This document shows, in pieces, positions 1-5,918 of a stretch of 6,943 nucleotides of DNA. Every line of letters starts with the position of its first letter. Within the stretch, counting starts at the first letter, position 1. Below the pieces are notes generated by a model. It made no database searches. It was not told where the DNA came from and saw only the letters and a list, made by a program, of their open reading frames with translations. Both the position numbers and the translations under genes were made by a program. Source of the DNA: an uncultured Collinsella sp. (lineage in GTDB: Bacteria; Actinomycetota; Coriobacteriia; Coriobacteriales; Coriobacteriaceae); NCBI GenBank assembly GCA_902494135.1, contig CABUSE010000070.1, positions 1 to 6,943 on the forward strand, read 5' to 3'.

Positions 1-24
1 AGACATTTGAACCCTAACCGCAGC

Positions 25-32
25 AAAGGAGG
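25..32 (+). promoter_or_regulatory. Ribosome binding site deciding the start of the first gene
   Basis: AAAGGAGG lies four bases before ATG 37. An in-frame TTG at position 7 would lengthen the protein by ten residues, but it would place this Shine-Dalgarno sequence inside the coding region. ATG 37 is therefore the preferred start. The promoter of the gene lies outside the window. Confidence 0.8.
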
Positions 33-36
33 CCCC

Positions 37-1113
37 ATGGCATTCGATCCCATTCAAGAGGATTGCCATCGCCTCGTTCTTGAGGCCTTGCGCCGCGACA
101 ATATCCCGCTCACCGACGGTGCCGCCGTAGAGCGTCTGATGGAACAATTCACCCGCAACCCTGCACCGCTCATCGTGCACGACCGCGACCGTGCCGGGCA
201 CCTCATTGCCAAGGTGGTCGAGGCTGTCGACTACCGCATCCCCTTTATCCCCGACGACGCCCAGGCAGAGCAAGAAGAAGCCGCAGCCGAGAACATGCTC
301 CGCGAGGCAGCCGCGCTCGATCCGGCCAACTGGGATGCCCAGCGCATGCTGACGGCGCTCACCGCCGAATCCAACGAGGAATACGTACAGTACCTGGTGT
401 CCAAGTGCGATGAAGTCGAGCATGACCTGGCGCTCAAGATCGCCTCGGCTCAGGACCCCTACGAGCGCGAGGCCGCTGGCGACCTCACGCGCCGCCCCTA
501 TCTGCGCTGGCTTGCCGCCTTGGCATCGCGCGCCCTCATTAGCGGCCGCTATCGCATGTCGCTCGAAGCCGCAAATCGCAGCTTGGACTTTGCGCCCAAC
601 GACCCCGTTGGTGTCCGCCACACCGCGATGCTCGCCATGGCAAAACTCGAATACCCCGCCGAGGAGCTCAAGCGCTTTCGCTCCGCTCACTCCGTGCCGT
701 ACCTCGCGAATACCCCGCTGCGCCGCCGCCCCAAAGATGCGGAGCGTGACTTGGACCCATGGACGCTCATCGCGCTGATGAGCGCTGCTTGGCGCGAGCT
801 GGACTACGAGGGCGCCGAGCACTACTTGCGCATCCTTGCGCGCTCGTGTCCGCACGCAGCCGAGGCGCTCTACTTCCAAACCGAGTTTCCCGATGGCGTC
901 TATGCCCGCGTCAACGTGGGTGTAGGCTCCACCGACGAGCTTGTCCTTGCGCTGTCCGAGGCGACGCCGGTACTGCAGGAGGGCCTGGGCGCCCCCGACA
1001 ACGCCAGCTTTGCCGCCTGGATCGCCACCAACGACATCGTGCGTTCCCAGATCGACGAGCGCATCCTGCGCGCGGCCGAGCAGGGGCTTCCATTTAAGGG
1101 AGGGGACCTCTAA
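37..1113 (+). CDS. TPR-like helical protein of unknown function, paralog A
   Basis: A 358-residue soluble protein with no signal peptide or membrane segment. I do not recognise a named family with certainty. The sequence is mainly amphipathic helices. Helical pairs near residues 83-110, 155-185 and 241-275 look like degenerate tetratricopeptide repeats, a scaffold fold for protein binding. The stretch APNDPVGVR (186-194) resembles the NPNDNQGVR-type motif I recall from bacterial TPR/ST7-like proteins; that link is from memory and unverified. No catalytic motif is visible. The protein aligns in several blocks with the next gene product, for example DPANWDAQRML (95-105) with the downstream DALAVDAQLLA. 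The stop codon TAA overlaps the next ATG by one base, so the two are probably translationally coupled. A role as an adaptor or regulator linked to the cell-wall gene downstream is only a guess from position. Confidence 0.75.
   Translation: MAFDPIQEDCHRLVLEALRRDNIPLTDGAAVERLMEQFTRNPAPLIVHDRDRAGHLIAKVVEAVDYRIPFIPDDAQAEQEEAAAENMLREAAALDPANWDAQRMLTALTAESNEEYVQYLVSKCDEVEHDLALKIASAQDPYEREAAGDLTRRPYLRWLAALASRALISGRYRMSLEAANRSLDFAPNDPVGVRHTAMLAMAKLEYPAEELKRFRSAHSVPYLANTPLRRRPKDAERDLDPWTLIALMSAAWRELDYEGAEHYLRILARSCPHAAEALYFQTEFPDGVYARVNVGVGSTDELVLALSEATPVLQEGLGAPDNASFAAWIATNDIVRSQIDERILRAAEQGLPFKGGDL
1096..1105 (+). promoter_or_regulatory. Ribosome binding site of the second gene, inside the end of the first
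   Basis: AAGGGAGGGG contains GGAGG and sits within the last codons of the upstream gene, seven bases before the ATG at 1113. Together with the one-base stop/start overlap (TAATG) it indicates coupled translation of the two paralogs. Confidence 0.75.
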
Positions 1114-2156
1114 TGGATCCGAGCGTCTACATCCCCGCCTACCTGGAGCGCACCTATCTGGCGTCGCACCCCGAGCTCACCGATGCAGCACGCGAGCTTG
1201 TCCATAACGACATTAGCGCGAATCCTCAAAAGTATGCGCAGGCCGAGCATGCCCAGGCACTGCTGTCCTATGCCGGCGTTCATCGCCACCTGCTCGACGA
1301 GCTCCATCGCATCGAGGACATGGGCAGCGACGAGGAGTTTGAGCAGACGCGCAACCGCCTGTTCGACGACATGCGCGACGAGCTGCTCAAGATCGTCCGC
1401 ATCGATGCGCTGGCCGTCGATGCCCAGCTGCTCGCCATCATCCTAGCGGACACGCCCGTCGACGCCTGCCTGGGCGACCTGATGAAGCTCGAGACGAGCA
1501 CGGCCGACTACCTGCAACAGAGCGTGCCCGGGTTTGATATGGAGGCCCCGCACTACTGGGCCAATAATGTTTTGGCCGACGGTGTCACCGCAGCGGACCT
1601 TACCGTGAGCGAGCCGGCCCTTATCGGGTGGCTCCACACGCTCGAGGCCATCTCGCAGCTGTGCATGGCGAGCGCCCGCTACCGCGCTGCTGCCAACTAC
1701 GCCCGCCGCGTCCTTAAAGCAGAAGGCTATCCCACTCGGGCCGCAGGCACCGTGTTGCTCGCCCTCGCTCGTCTGGAAGACCAGGACGGCTTTTTTGCCC
1801 TGGCGCATCAGCTCGAGGAACAGATGGGGGCAGACGCACTCGAAAACTCTCCTTGGTATCTGCTCGCCCGCACGATTCTGCTGTTCAAAACAAACAAGAT
1901 GCGCCCGGCGACACGCGCGCTGCGTGAGTTTGCCAACCGTTGCGAGGGCGGTGCGTTCTTCTTACTGAACCCCATGTACCAGACACCGTACCTTCCCTGC
2001 CGGCCCGAGCCACGCGATCCCTGGGACCTTTCGCACCAGGCCGTTTGGGAAGCGGACGGTATTATCTCGGACACCCCCGACTTTGCCCCCTGGGCCAACG
2101 CCTGCGAAGATGTATCGCAGCTTGCCCAGGAATTTGCGCGCCGCTACGGTTTTTAG
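1113..2156 (+). CDS. TPR-like helical protein of unknown function, paralog B
   Basis: A 347-residue soluble, all-helical protein with no signal peptide, membrane helix or recognisable active site. Several blocks match the preceding gene product in the same order. Residues 91-112 match its 87-110, residues 173-222 match its 158-205 (both contain a conserved W, then RY, then a LARLE/MAKLE end), residues 247-287 match its 241-285, and DFAPW (323-327) matches its SFAAW. Identity is low but the order and spacing hold, which supports a shared TPR-like fold and an old tandem duplication. The gene starts within the stop codon of its neighbour and ends 45 bases before the MurT-GatD gene, so all three are probably co-transcribed. 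The function is unknown. A complex with paralog A is plausible given the coupling, but nothing in the sequence proves it. Confidence 0.75.
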   Translation: MDPSVYIPAYLERTYLASHPELTDAARELVHNDISANPQKYAQAEHAQALLSYAGVHRHLLDELHRIEDMGSDEEFEQTRNRLFDDMRDELLKIVRIDALAVDAQLLAIILADTPVDACLGDLMKLETSTADYLQQSVPGFDMEAPHYWANNVLADGVTAADLTVSEPALIGWLHTLEAISQLCMASARYRAAANYARRVLKAEGYPTRAAGTVLLALARLEDQDGFFALAHQLEEQMGADALENSPWYLLARTILLFKTNKMRPATRALREFANRCEGGAFFLLNPMYQTPYLPCRPEPRDPWDLSHQAVWEADGIISDTPDFAPWANACEDVSQLAQEFARRYGF

Positions 2157-2189
2157 TGACGCGATCGCCCCGACCATGTCATTCACGTT

Positions 2190-2193
2190 AGGA
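2190..2193 (+). promoter_or_regulatory. Ribosome binding site of murT-gatD
   Basis: AGGA ends eight bases before ATG 2202 and is the only purine-rich match nearby. It supports this start, which also gives the usual short MurT leader ahead of the P-loop. No clear promoter is visible in the 45-base gap (2157-2201), which fits read-through from the upstream genes. Confidence 0.55.
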
Positions 2194-2201
2194 ACGACTT
2201 C

Positions 2202-4379
2202 ATGAACTTCCGCTCATCTCTCGCCTGCACCTCGAGCGATATCGCCCGCTGGGGGCTGCGCTCTATCCTTAAGCGCCAGGGCGGCGTACTCCCCGGCCGC
2301 ATCGCCATGAAGATCGACCCCGAGTTGCTGAGCGACCTCGCCGGCCTTGTCGACCGCAGCGTGGTGATTACCGGTACTAATGGCAAGACCACCACCTCCA
2401 ACCTCATCGCTGACGCCGTTGCTGCCAGCGGCGCTACCGTGGTGTGCAACCGTGCCGGCAACAACATGGAGCCGGGCGTGGTGGGTGCTCTGCTCGAGGC
2501 CCGCGGCGGCCTTAAGCACACTGACAGCGGCAAGCGCGTGGGCGTTTTTGAGTGCGATGAGCTTTACACCGTACGCGTTCTGCGCAAGCTCAAGCCGACG
2601 TACTTTGTGCTGCTCAACCTGTTCCGCGACCAGCTGGATCGCTATGGCGAAATCGATCACACCCAGGAGGTCATCGCCCACGCGTTGGAGCTCTCTCCGG
2701 CAACGACGCTCATCTACAACGCAGACGACCCGCTGTGTGCCGCGATCGCCGCACGCGTTCCCAATGCAAGCATCGCCTTTGGCATCGACGGCGCCACCAA
2801 CACCGAGTCCGACCGTATTAGCGACTCACGTTTTTGCTCACAGTGCAACGCGCCGCTGGAGTATGACTACGTGCAATACGGCCAGCTCGGCGCCTACCAT
2901 TGCCCCTCGTGCGGTTGGGCACGCCCCGCGCTTGTCCGTCGCGTGACGGGCGTGGAGCTCGGCTGCGACGGCTACGGCTTTGACCTGGTCTTTGGATCTG
3001 CGTCCGACGCGGCTGCCGTAAACATCGCCACGCGCTACAACGGCCTGTACATGGTCTACAACGTTGCCGCTGCATTCTTTGCCGCACATGAGTTAGGCGT
3101 GGACACGGCGCTTCTACAGCCTACGCTCGATGCCTATGTGCCCGCCGGTGGTCGTATGGGGCGCTGGGATATCGCCGGCCGCACCGTCGAGGCCAACCTG
3201 GCTAAGAATCCCGTAGGCTTCGATCGACAAATCCAGTCCATCAAGACGGCAGGCGGCAGACTCTGCGCCTTCTTCCTAAACGATAACGATGCCGACGGCC
3301 ACGATGTCTCGTGGATCTACGATGTCGACTTCGAGCGCATCGCCGACACGCCGGGTCTTGTCGCCTTTGCCGGAGGCACGCGTGCGCACGACATGCAGGT
3401 ACGCCTCAAGTACGCCGGCATCGATGCCGCGATTATCTCGGACGTCGCGCAGGCGATCGGCGCCGTGGCAGATGAGGCCGCCGATGACACCTTCTACGCC
3501 GTCGCCAACTACACGGCCTTCCCGCCGCTGGTCAAGGAGCTCGACGGGCTCAAAGGCACCGATGCAAGTTCGGTCGCCTCCCACGCCGTAACGGGCGCCG
3601 ATGGTAGCGCTGTCCCCACCGACATTGCGCCGGTCGAGCTTTCGCGCCCGCTGCGCATCGTCTATCTGTACCCCGACGCCCTTAACCTCTACGGTGACGG
3701 CGGCAATGTTATCGCGCTCGAACGCCGCTGCGCCTGGCGTGGCATTCCCGTGCGTGTAGACGAGGTCCGTATGGGCGAAACGCTTGATTTGGCCGATGCC
3801 GATATCGTCATGATGGGCGGCGGCTCCGACCGCGACCAGCTGGCCGTGGCACACGAGCTGCTCGCCCAAAAAGATAAGGTCGCGGCCTATGTTGAGGACG
3901 GCGGCACACTGCTTGCCATCTGTGGCAGCTATCAGCTGCTCGGCCGTTCGTACTATATGGGCGAGAATCGCATCGAGGGCATGGGTATCATTGCCGCCGA
4001 AACCGTGCGCGGCTCCGACCGCCTGATCGGCAACGTCGCCGTCAAAACCGACCTGGCGCCCGAGCCCTTTGTCGGATTCGAGAACCACGGCGGCCGCACG
4101 CTTTTGGACGCCGATGCCACGCCGCTCGGAACGTCCGTCGTCACGGGCACCGGCAACAACGGCGACGATGGCTTTGAGGGTCTAATCTACAAGGGCGTCA
4201 TCGGCACGTACCTGCACGGACCGGCACTGCCCAAGAACCCCGAGCTCGCCGACTGGCTGATCGCGCACGCCCTCGAACGCCGTGGCGACGCACGAGCCGC
4301 TGCCCTGCTGCCGCTCAAACCCCTCGACGACGCCTACGAGCACGCCGCCCACGACGCCGCGATGGAACTCCTCCCCTAG
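2202..4379 (+). CDS. murT-gatD: Fused lipid II isoglutaminyl synthase, MurT-GatD in one polypeptide
   Basis: A 725-residue cytoplasmic enzyme predicted to amidate the alpha-carboxyl of D-Glu in lipid II to D-isoglutamine, using ATP and glutamine-derived ammonia. MurT part, about 1-450: P-loop GTNGKTTT (58-65); a Mur ligase core with NLFRDQLDRYGE (139-150) and NADDP (173-177); a four-cysteine zinc ribbon (C212, C215, C234, C237); NLAKNP (332-337); and a C-terminal domain with NDNDADGHDVSWIYDVDFE (360-378) and NYTAFPPL (436-443). In S. aureus an Asp of MurT completes the GatD catalytic triad; one of the Asp residues at 365-374 is the likely equivalent. A linker of about 33 residues, rich in Ala, Ser, Thr, Asp and Gly, spans roughly 450-482. 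GatD part, about 483-725: LYPDALNLYGDGGN (489-502), nucleophile C574 in CGSYQLLG, and H672 in GTYLHG. Both halves are near the full length of the separate proteins and all key residues are present, so the fusion looks functional. Confidence 0.93.
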   Translation: MNFRSSLACTSSDIARWGLRSILKRQGGVLPGRIAMKIDPELLSDLAGLVDRSVVITGTNGKTTTSNLIADAVAASGATVVCNRAGNNMEPGVVGALLEARGGLKHTDSGKRVGVFECDELYTVRVLRKLKPTYFVLLNLFRDQLDRYGEIDHTQEVIAHALELSPATTLIYNADDPLCAAIAARVPNASIAFGIDGATNTESDRISDSRFCSQCNAPLEYDYVQYGQLGAYHCPSCGWARPALVRRVTGVELGCDGYGFDLVFGSASDAAAVNIATRYNGLYMVYNVAAAFFAAHELGVDTALLQPTLDAYVPAGGRMGRWDIAGRTVEANLAKNPVGFDRQIQSIKTAGGRLCAFFLNDNDADGHDVSWIYDVDFERIADTPGLVAFAGGTRAHDMQVRLKYAGIDAAIISDVAQAIGAVADEAADDTFYAVANYTAFPPLVKELDGLKGTDASSVASHAVTGADGSAVPTDIAPVELSRPLRIVYLYPDALNLYGDGGNVIALERRCAWRGIPVRVDEVRMGETLDLADADIVMMGGGSDRDQLAVAHELLAQKDKVAAYVEDGGTLLAICGSYQLLGRSYYMGENRIEGMGIIAAETVRGSDRLIGNVAVKTDLAPEPFVGFENHGGRTLLDADATPLGTSVVTGTGNNGDDGFEGLIYKGVIGTYLHGPALPKNPELADWLIAHALERRGDARAAALLPLKPLDDAYEHAAHDAAMELLP

Positions 4380-4385
4380 CACCTC

Positions 4386-4423
4386 ACCACCACAAAGGGG
4401 ACAGGCACCTTTGTGGTGGTTTT
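4386..4423 (+). terminator. Intrinsic terminator after murT-gatD
   Basis: A perfect 13-bp stem (4386-4398 with 4408-4420) with a nine-base loop runs into TTTT (4420-4423), seven bases after the murT-gatD stop. The core AAAGGGGACAGGCACCTTT looks like a dispersed palindromic element that I recall from intergenic regions of several bacteria (unverified), so the hairpin may be a repeat serving as a terminator. Confidence 0.8.
4412..4423 (+). repeat. 12-bp direct repeat, copy 1
   Basis: TGTGGTGGTTTT, the right arm and T-run of the terminator, recurs exactly at 4610-4621. The two copies bracket 186 bases that contain both palindromic units. Confidence 0.55.
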
Positions 4424-4438
4424 GACCCATCCCAGCAG

Positions 4439-4497
4439 TTTGTCTCGATCTGTAACATCTAGACCGATAAAAGTCGTCTTACTGTTACAGAATGAGA
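4439..4497. repeat. Palindromic unit 1 of an 80-bp-spaced pair
   Basis: The left arm TCTCGATCTGTAACA (4443-4457) and right arm TGTTACAGAATGAGA (4483-4497) are inverted copies matching at 13 of 15 positions. An inner stem AGAC/GTCT (4461-4464 with 4476-4479) can form in the central 25 bases. The first 19 bases (4439-4457) are identical to the start of unit 2. It could fold as a long hairpin or be a two-site operator. No T-run follows, so it is not a standard terminator. Confidence 0.75.
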
Positions 4498-4518
4498 TGT
4501 TCGTCCCGACGTCTGCCT

Positions 4519-4577
4519 TTTGTCTCGATCTGTAACAGGTAGAGCCGATTTGCCTGCTCAGATGTTACAGATTGAGA
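4519..4577. repeat. Palindromic unit 2 of an 80-bp-spaced pair
   Basis: The left arm TCTCGATCTGTAACA (4523-4537) and right arm TGTTACAGATTGAGA (4563-4577) match as inverted copies at 14 of 15 positions. The inner stem is GAGC/GCTC (4542-4545 with 4556-4559). It differs in sequence from the inner stem of unit 1 but keeps pairing at nearly the same place. Both arms lie exactly 80 bases from those of unit 1. The unit ends about 80 bases upstream of the tRNA promoter. Confidence 0.75.
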
Positions 4578-4609
4578 TATTTGAAGATCGGAATAGAAGC
4601 CTACTCCTG

Positions 4610-4621
4610 TGTGGTGGTTTT
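4610..4621 (+). repeat. 12-bp direct repeat, copy 2
   Basis: An exact second copy of TGTGGTGGTTTT, here without the partner arm that makes copy 1 a terminator. It lies between palindromic unit 2 and the tRNA promoter. Confidence 0.55.
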
Positions 4622-4658
4622 CCAGTTTGCCAACGATATACGCGACGGCAAAAAAGTC

Positions 4659-4667
4659 TGCTATACT
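4659..4667 (+). promoter_or_regulatory. Extended -10 promoter of the tRNA-Glu gene
   Basis: TGCTATACT fits an extended -10 element (TGn plus a TATAAT-like hexamer at 4662-4667). It lies ten bases before the mature tRNA 5' end, implying a very short leader. No good -35 hexamer is seen 16-18 bases upstream; TTGCCA at 4627-4632 is too far away. Confidence 0.65.
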
Positions 4668-4677
4668 CTTTCCCGCT

Positions 4678-4754
4678 GTCCCCATCGTCTAGCGGCCAAG
4701 GACGCCACCCTTTCAAGGTGGATATCGCGGGTTCGAATCCCGCTGGGGGCACCA
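4678..4754 (+). tRNA. tRNA-Glu (anticodon UUC)
   Basis: A full cloverleaf of 77 bases including the encoded CCA. The acceptor stem GTCCCCA pairs with TGGGGGC (one G-U pair), with discriminator A at 4751. The D-arm region GTCTAGCGGCCAAGGAC spans 4687-4703. The anticodon stem CCACC/GGTGG encloses loop CTTTCAA, giving anticodon UUC. The T arm is GCGGG-TTCGAAT-CCCGC. The overall sequence closely follows the well-known E. coli tRNA-Glu. A promoter lies immediately upstream and a terminator downstream, so it is a single-gene unit. Its last 18 bases are duplicated at 4925-4942. Confidence 0.97.
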
Positions 4755-4768
4755 CAGAATCTGAGAAG

Positions 4769-4798
4769 CCCGTTACCCCTGCGGTGACGGGTTTTTTT
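4769..4798 (+). terminator. Intrinsic terminator of tRNA-Glu
   Basis: A 9-bp stem, CCCGTTACC (4769-4777) with GGTGACGGG (4783-4791) including one G-U pair, has a five-base loop and is followed by seven T residues (4792-4798). It begins 15 bases after the tRNA CCA. Confidence 0.9.
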
Positions 4799-4924
4799 CT
4801 TCTCCAACGCCGGGATTCGAATCCGACAGGGTGCGGAGCTGAGGAAACGCGAAGCGTTTTCCAGCGCAGCGCGCAAGGAGCGAAGCGACGCAGCGGAAGC
4901 GGGCGGCGGAAGCCGCACGCGGAC
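4799..4924. other. Non-coding segment with mini-hairpins between two tRNA 3' ends
   Basis: This stretch holds no believable gene. It begins near a 12-bp palindrome GGATTCGAATCC (4813-4824) that shares TTCGAATCC with the tRNA T arm. A run of small GC-rich hairpins follows: GGAAACGC-GAA-GCGTTTTCC (4843-4862, one bulge), two copies of GCGAAGC (4849-4855 and 4880-4886) and GCGGC-GGAA-GCCGC (4903-4916). Variants of GCGAAGCG and GCGGAAGC recur throughout. The segment lies after the tRNA terminator and before the duplicated tRNA end. Its origin is unknown; remnants of an inserted element or of a decayed neighbouring tRNA are possible. Confidence 0.55.
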
Positions 4925-4942
4925 ATCCCGCTGGGGGCACCA
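4925..4942 (+). repeat. 18-bp exact copy of the tRNA-Glu 3' end
   Basis: ATCCCGCTGGGGGCACCA repeats tRNA positions 4737-4754, 188 bases downstream, including the CCA. The preceding CGCGG (4918-4922) also resembles the tRNA T stem, with the T loop missing. There is no 5' half, so it is not a working tRNA. Such copies typically mark att sites of tRNA-targeting integrases or the remains of a deleted tandem tRNA. Confidence 0.85.
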
Positions 4943-4954
4943 ACCCGAAAATGT

Positions 4955-4996
4955 ACGAACCCGCCGGATGTAAGGCCCGACGGGTTCGTTCTTTTT
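4955..4996. terminator. Second terminator, between convergent transcription units
   Basis: A 9-bp perfect stem, ACGAACCCG (4955-4963) with CGGGTTCGT (4981-4989), encloses a 17-base loop and is followed by TTCTTTTT on the + strand. On the - strand the same stem is followed only by ACATTTT, so it may stop the ferredoxin gene less efficiently. It sits 12 bases after the duplicated tRNA end, mirroring the terminator after the intact tRNA. Confidence 0.75.
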
Positions 4997-5032
4997 GTCG
5001 TTATAAAACGAAAAGTACTCAATGCCCTTACG

Positions 5033-5794
5033 CTAGATAAACAGCTCGCACTCCTTCCGCTCGGCACAGACTTTGCTAAGCATCTTGGTAGCCGCAGAGA
5101 GCATGACAGGACTTAGCCCACGCGCGCCCCGCGGGCATACAGACACACAGCGCATGCAAGAGATGCAGGCCTTTTTGTCCACCCGCTTGGGATCGTCTTT
5201 ATCGATAGCGCCAACGGTACACGCTGTGGCGCAAACCCCGCAAGCGGTGCACTCCTTTGTGGCCTTAGGCACCATACCGGCGCCCCCGGCTTTCTTATAG
5301 GGACGATTACCCGGAATAGCCGGCTCAGAAGCATCTCCAGCAGATATCTTTTGCTGAATCTGATCCGCAAACCCAGCGAGCTGTGCCGCGTCCTGAGCAT
5401 TTGGTCGATTGGTGGCAAACTGCCGCACAATAGAATGCTCGGCGATGGCAGAAACTGCCGCGATCATCCGAAAGCCCGCGCCCTTTGCCGCGTCCTCAAG
5501 CTCAACCAGCGTGTCCTCATACGCGCGGTTTCCGTAAACACAAACCAGCACCGCCCGTGCGCCATTCCCTCGCACCATACCCAAGCGCTCCACGGCCACA
5601 GCTGGGACTCGCCCGCCATACGAGGGCACCGCGATCACGGCTACATCCTCTTTTGTCATCGCAACCGTGCGAAAACCCAGCCCGCTATCGGTCAGATCTA
5701 CAGCAACGGTTTCCCCTTCCAACGCATTGGCAATGTAGTTAGACACCTTTTCCGTTCCGCCGGTCGGGCTAAACACGATATCGAATACCTTCAT
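5033..5794 (-). CDS. EFR1-type flavodoxin/ferredoxin fusion protein
   Basis: A 253-residue cytoplasmic electron carrier or oxidoreductase. The N-terminal flavodoxin-like domain (about 1-150) has the FMN phosphate loop FSPTGGTEKVSN (8-19), the strand-loop VPSYGGRVP (56-64) and VCVYGNRAYED (84-94), which matches the second flavin loop. The C-terminal domain carries two [4Fe-4S] motifs: C182-x2-C185-x2-C188-x3-C192 and C210-x2-C213-x2-C216-x3-C220-P. This layout is that of the EFR1 family, common in anaerobes; physiological partners are generally unknown. Two further cysteines (C243, C249) lie near the C-terminus. The start is ATG 5794. An upstream in-frame start would add 58 poorly conserved-looking residues and run through the neighbouring terminator. 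The gene appears monocistronic, with no recognisable redox partner beside it. Confidence 0.9.
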   Translation of the reverse strand: MKVFDIVFSPTGGTEKVSNYIANALEGETVAVDLTDSGLGFRTVAMTKEDVAVIAVPSYGGRVPAVAVERLGMVRGNGARAVLVCVYGNRAYEDTLVELEDAAKGAGFRMIAAVSAIAEHSIVRQFATNRPNAQDAAQLAGFADQIQQKISAGDASEPAIPGNRPYKKAGGAGMVPKATKECTACGVCATACTVGAIDKDDPKRVDKKACISCMRCVSVCPRGARGLSPVMLSAATKMLSKVCAERKECELFI

Positions 5795-5802
5795 CGGATA
5801 AT

Positions 5803-5810
5803 CCTCCCCT
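5803..5810 (-). promoter_or_regulatory. Ribosome binding site of the EFR1-type gene
   Basis: Read on the - strand this is AGGGGAGG, eight bases before the ATG at 5794. It fixes the start and rules out the longer reading frame. I could not identify a convincing -35/-10 pair between here and the terminator at 5919-5954. Confidence 0.85.
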
Positions 5811-5918
5811 TTATGAACAAACGCCCGAGACGTCCGCATACCAAAACAGGTTACAACTTTTAAGATGCCCCGTGAGAAACGCCCGCTCGGCTGCAAGTTC
5901 AAAGAAGGTTCAAGCGAC

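Noticed and set aside
7..36. TTG start extending the first protein by ten residues
   Set aside because: The AAAGGAGG ribosome binding site lies inside this extension and points to ATG 37.
3276..4088. A 270-codon reading frame antisense to murT-gatD
   Set aside because: It is a GC-rich shadow frame of a well-supported gene, with no recognisable domain.
4439..4577. CRISPR array
   Set aside because: There are only two units, each internally palindromic over about 55 bases, with no spacer-like pattern and no cas genes.
4424..4609. MITE or insertion sequence between the 12-bp direct repeats
   Set aside because: The ends show no terminal inverted repeats and there is no transposase, so it is kept only as a finding and not called as a mobile element.
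4811..4945. A second functional tRNA gene
   Set aside because: No acceptor 5' strand, D arm or anticodon arm can be assembled around the T-arm-like palindrome or the 18-bp fragment.
4558..5067. A 169-codon reading frame on the - strand across the tRNA region
   Set aside because: It is antisense to the tRNA-Glu gene and its 3' copy and yields the familiar spurious PPAGFEPAIS-type peptide. It also crosses two terminators.
4520..5116. A 198-codon reading frame on the + strand
   Set aside because: It runs through palindromic unit 2, the tRNA, both terminators and the end of the EFR1-type gene, and has no ribosome binding site.
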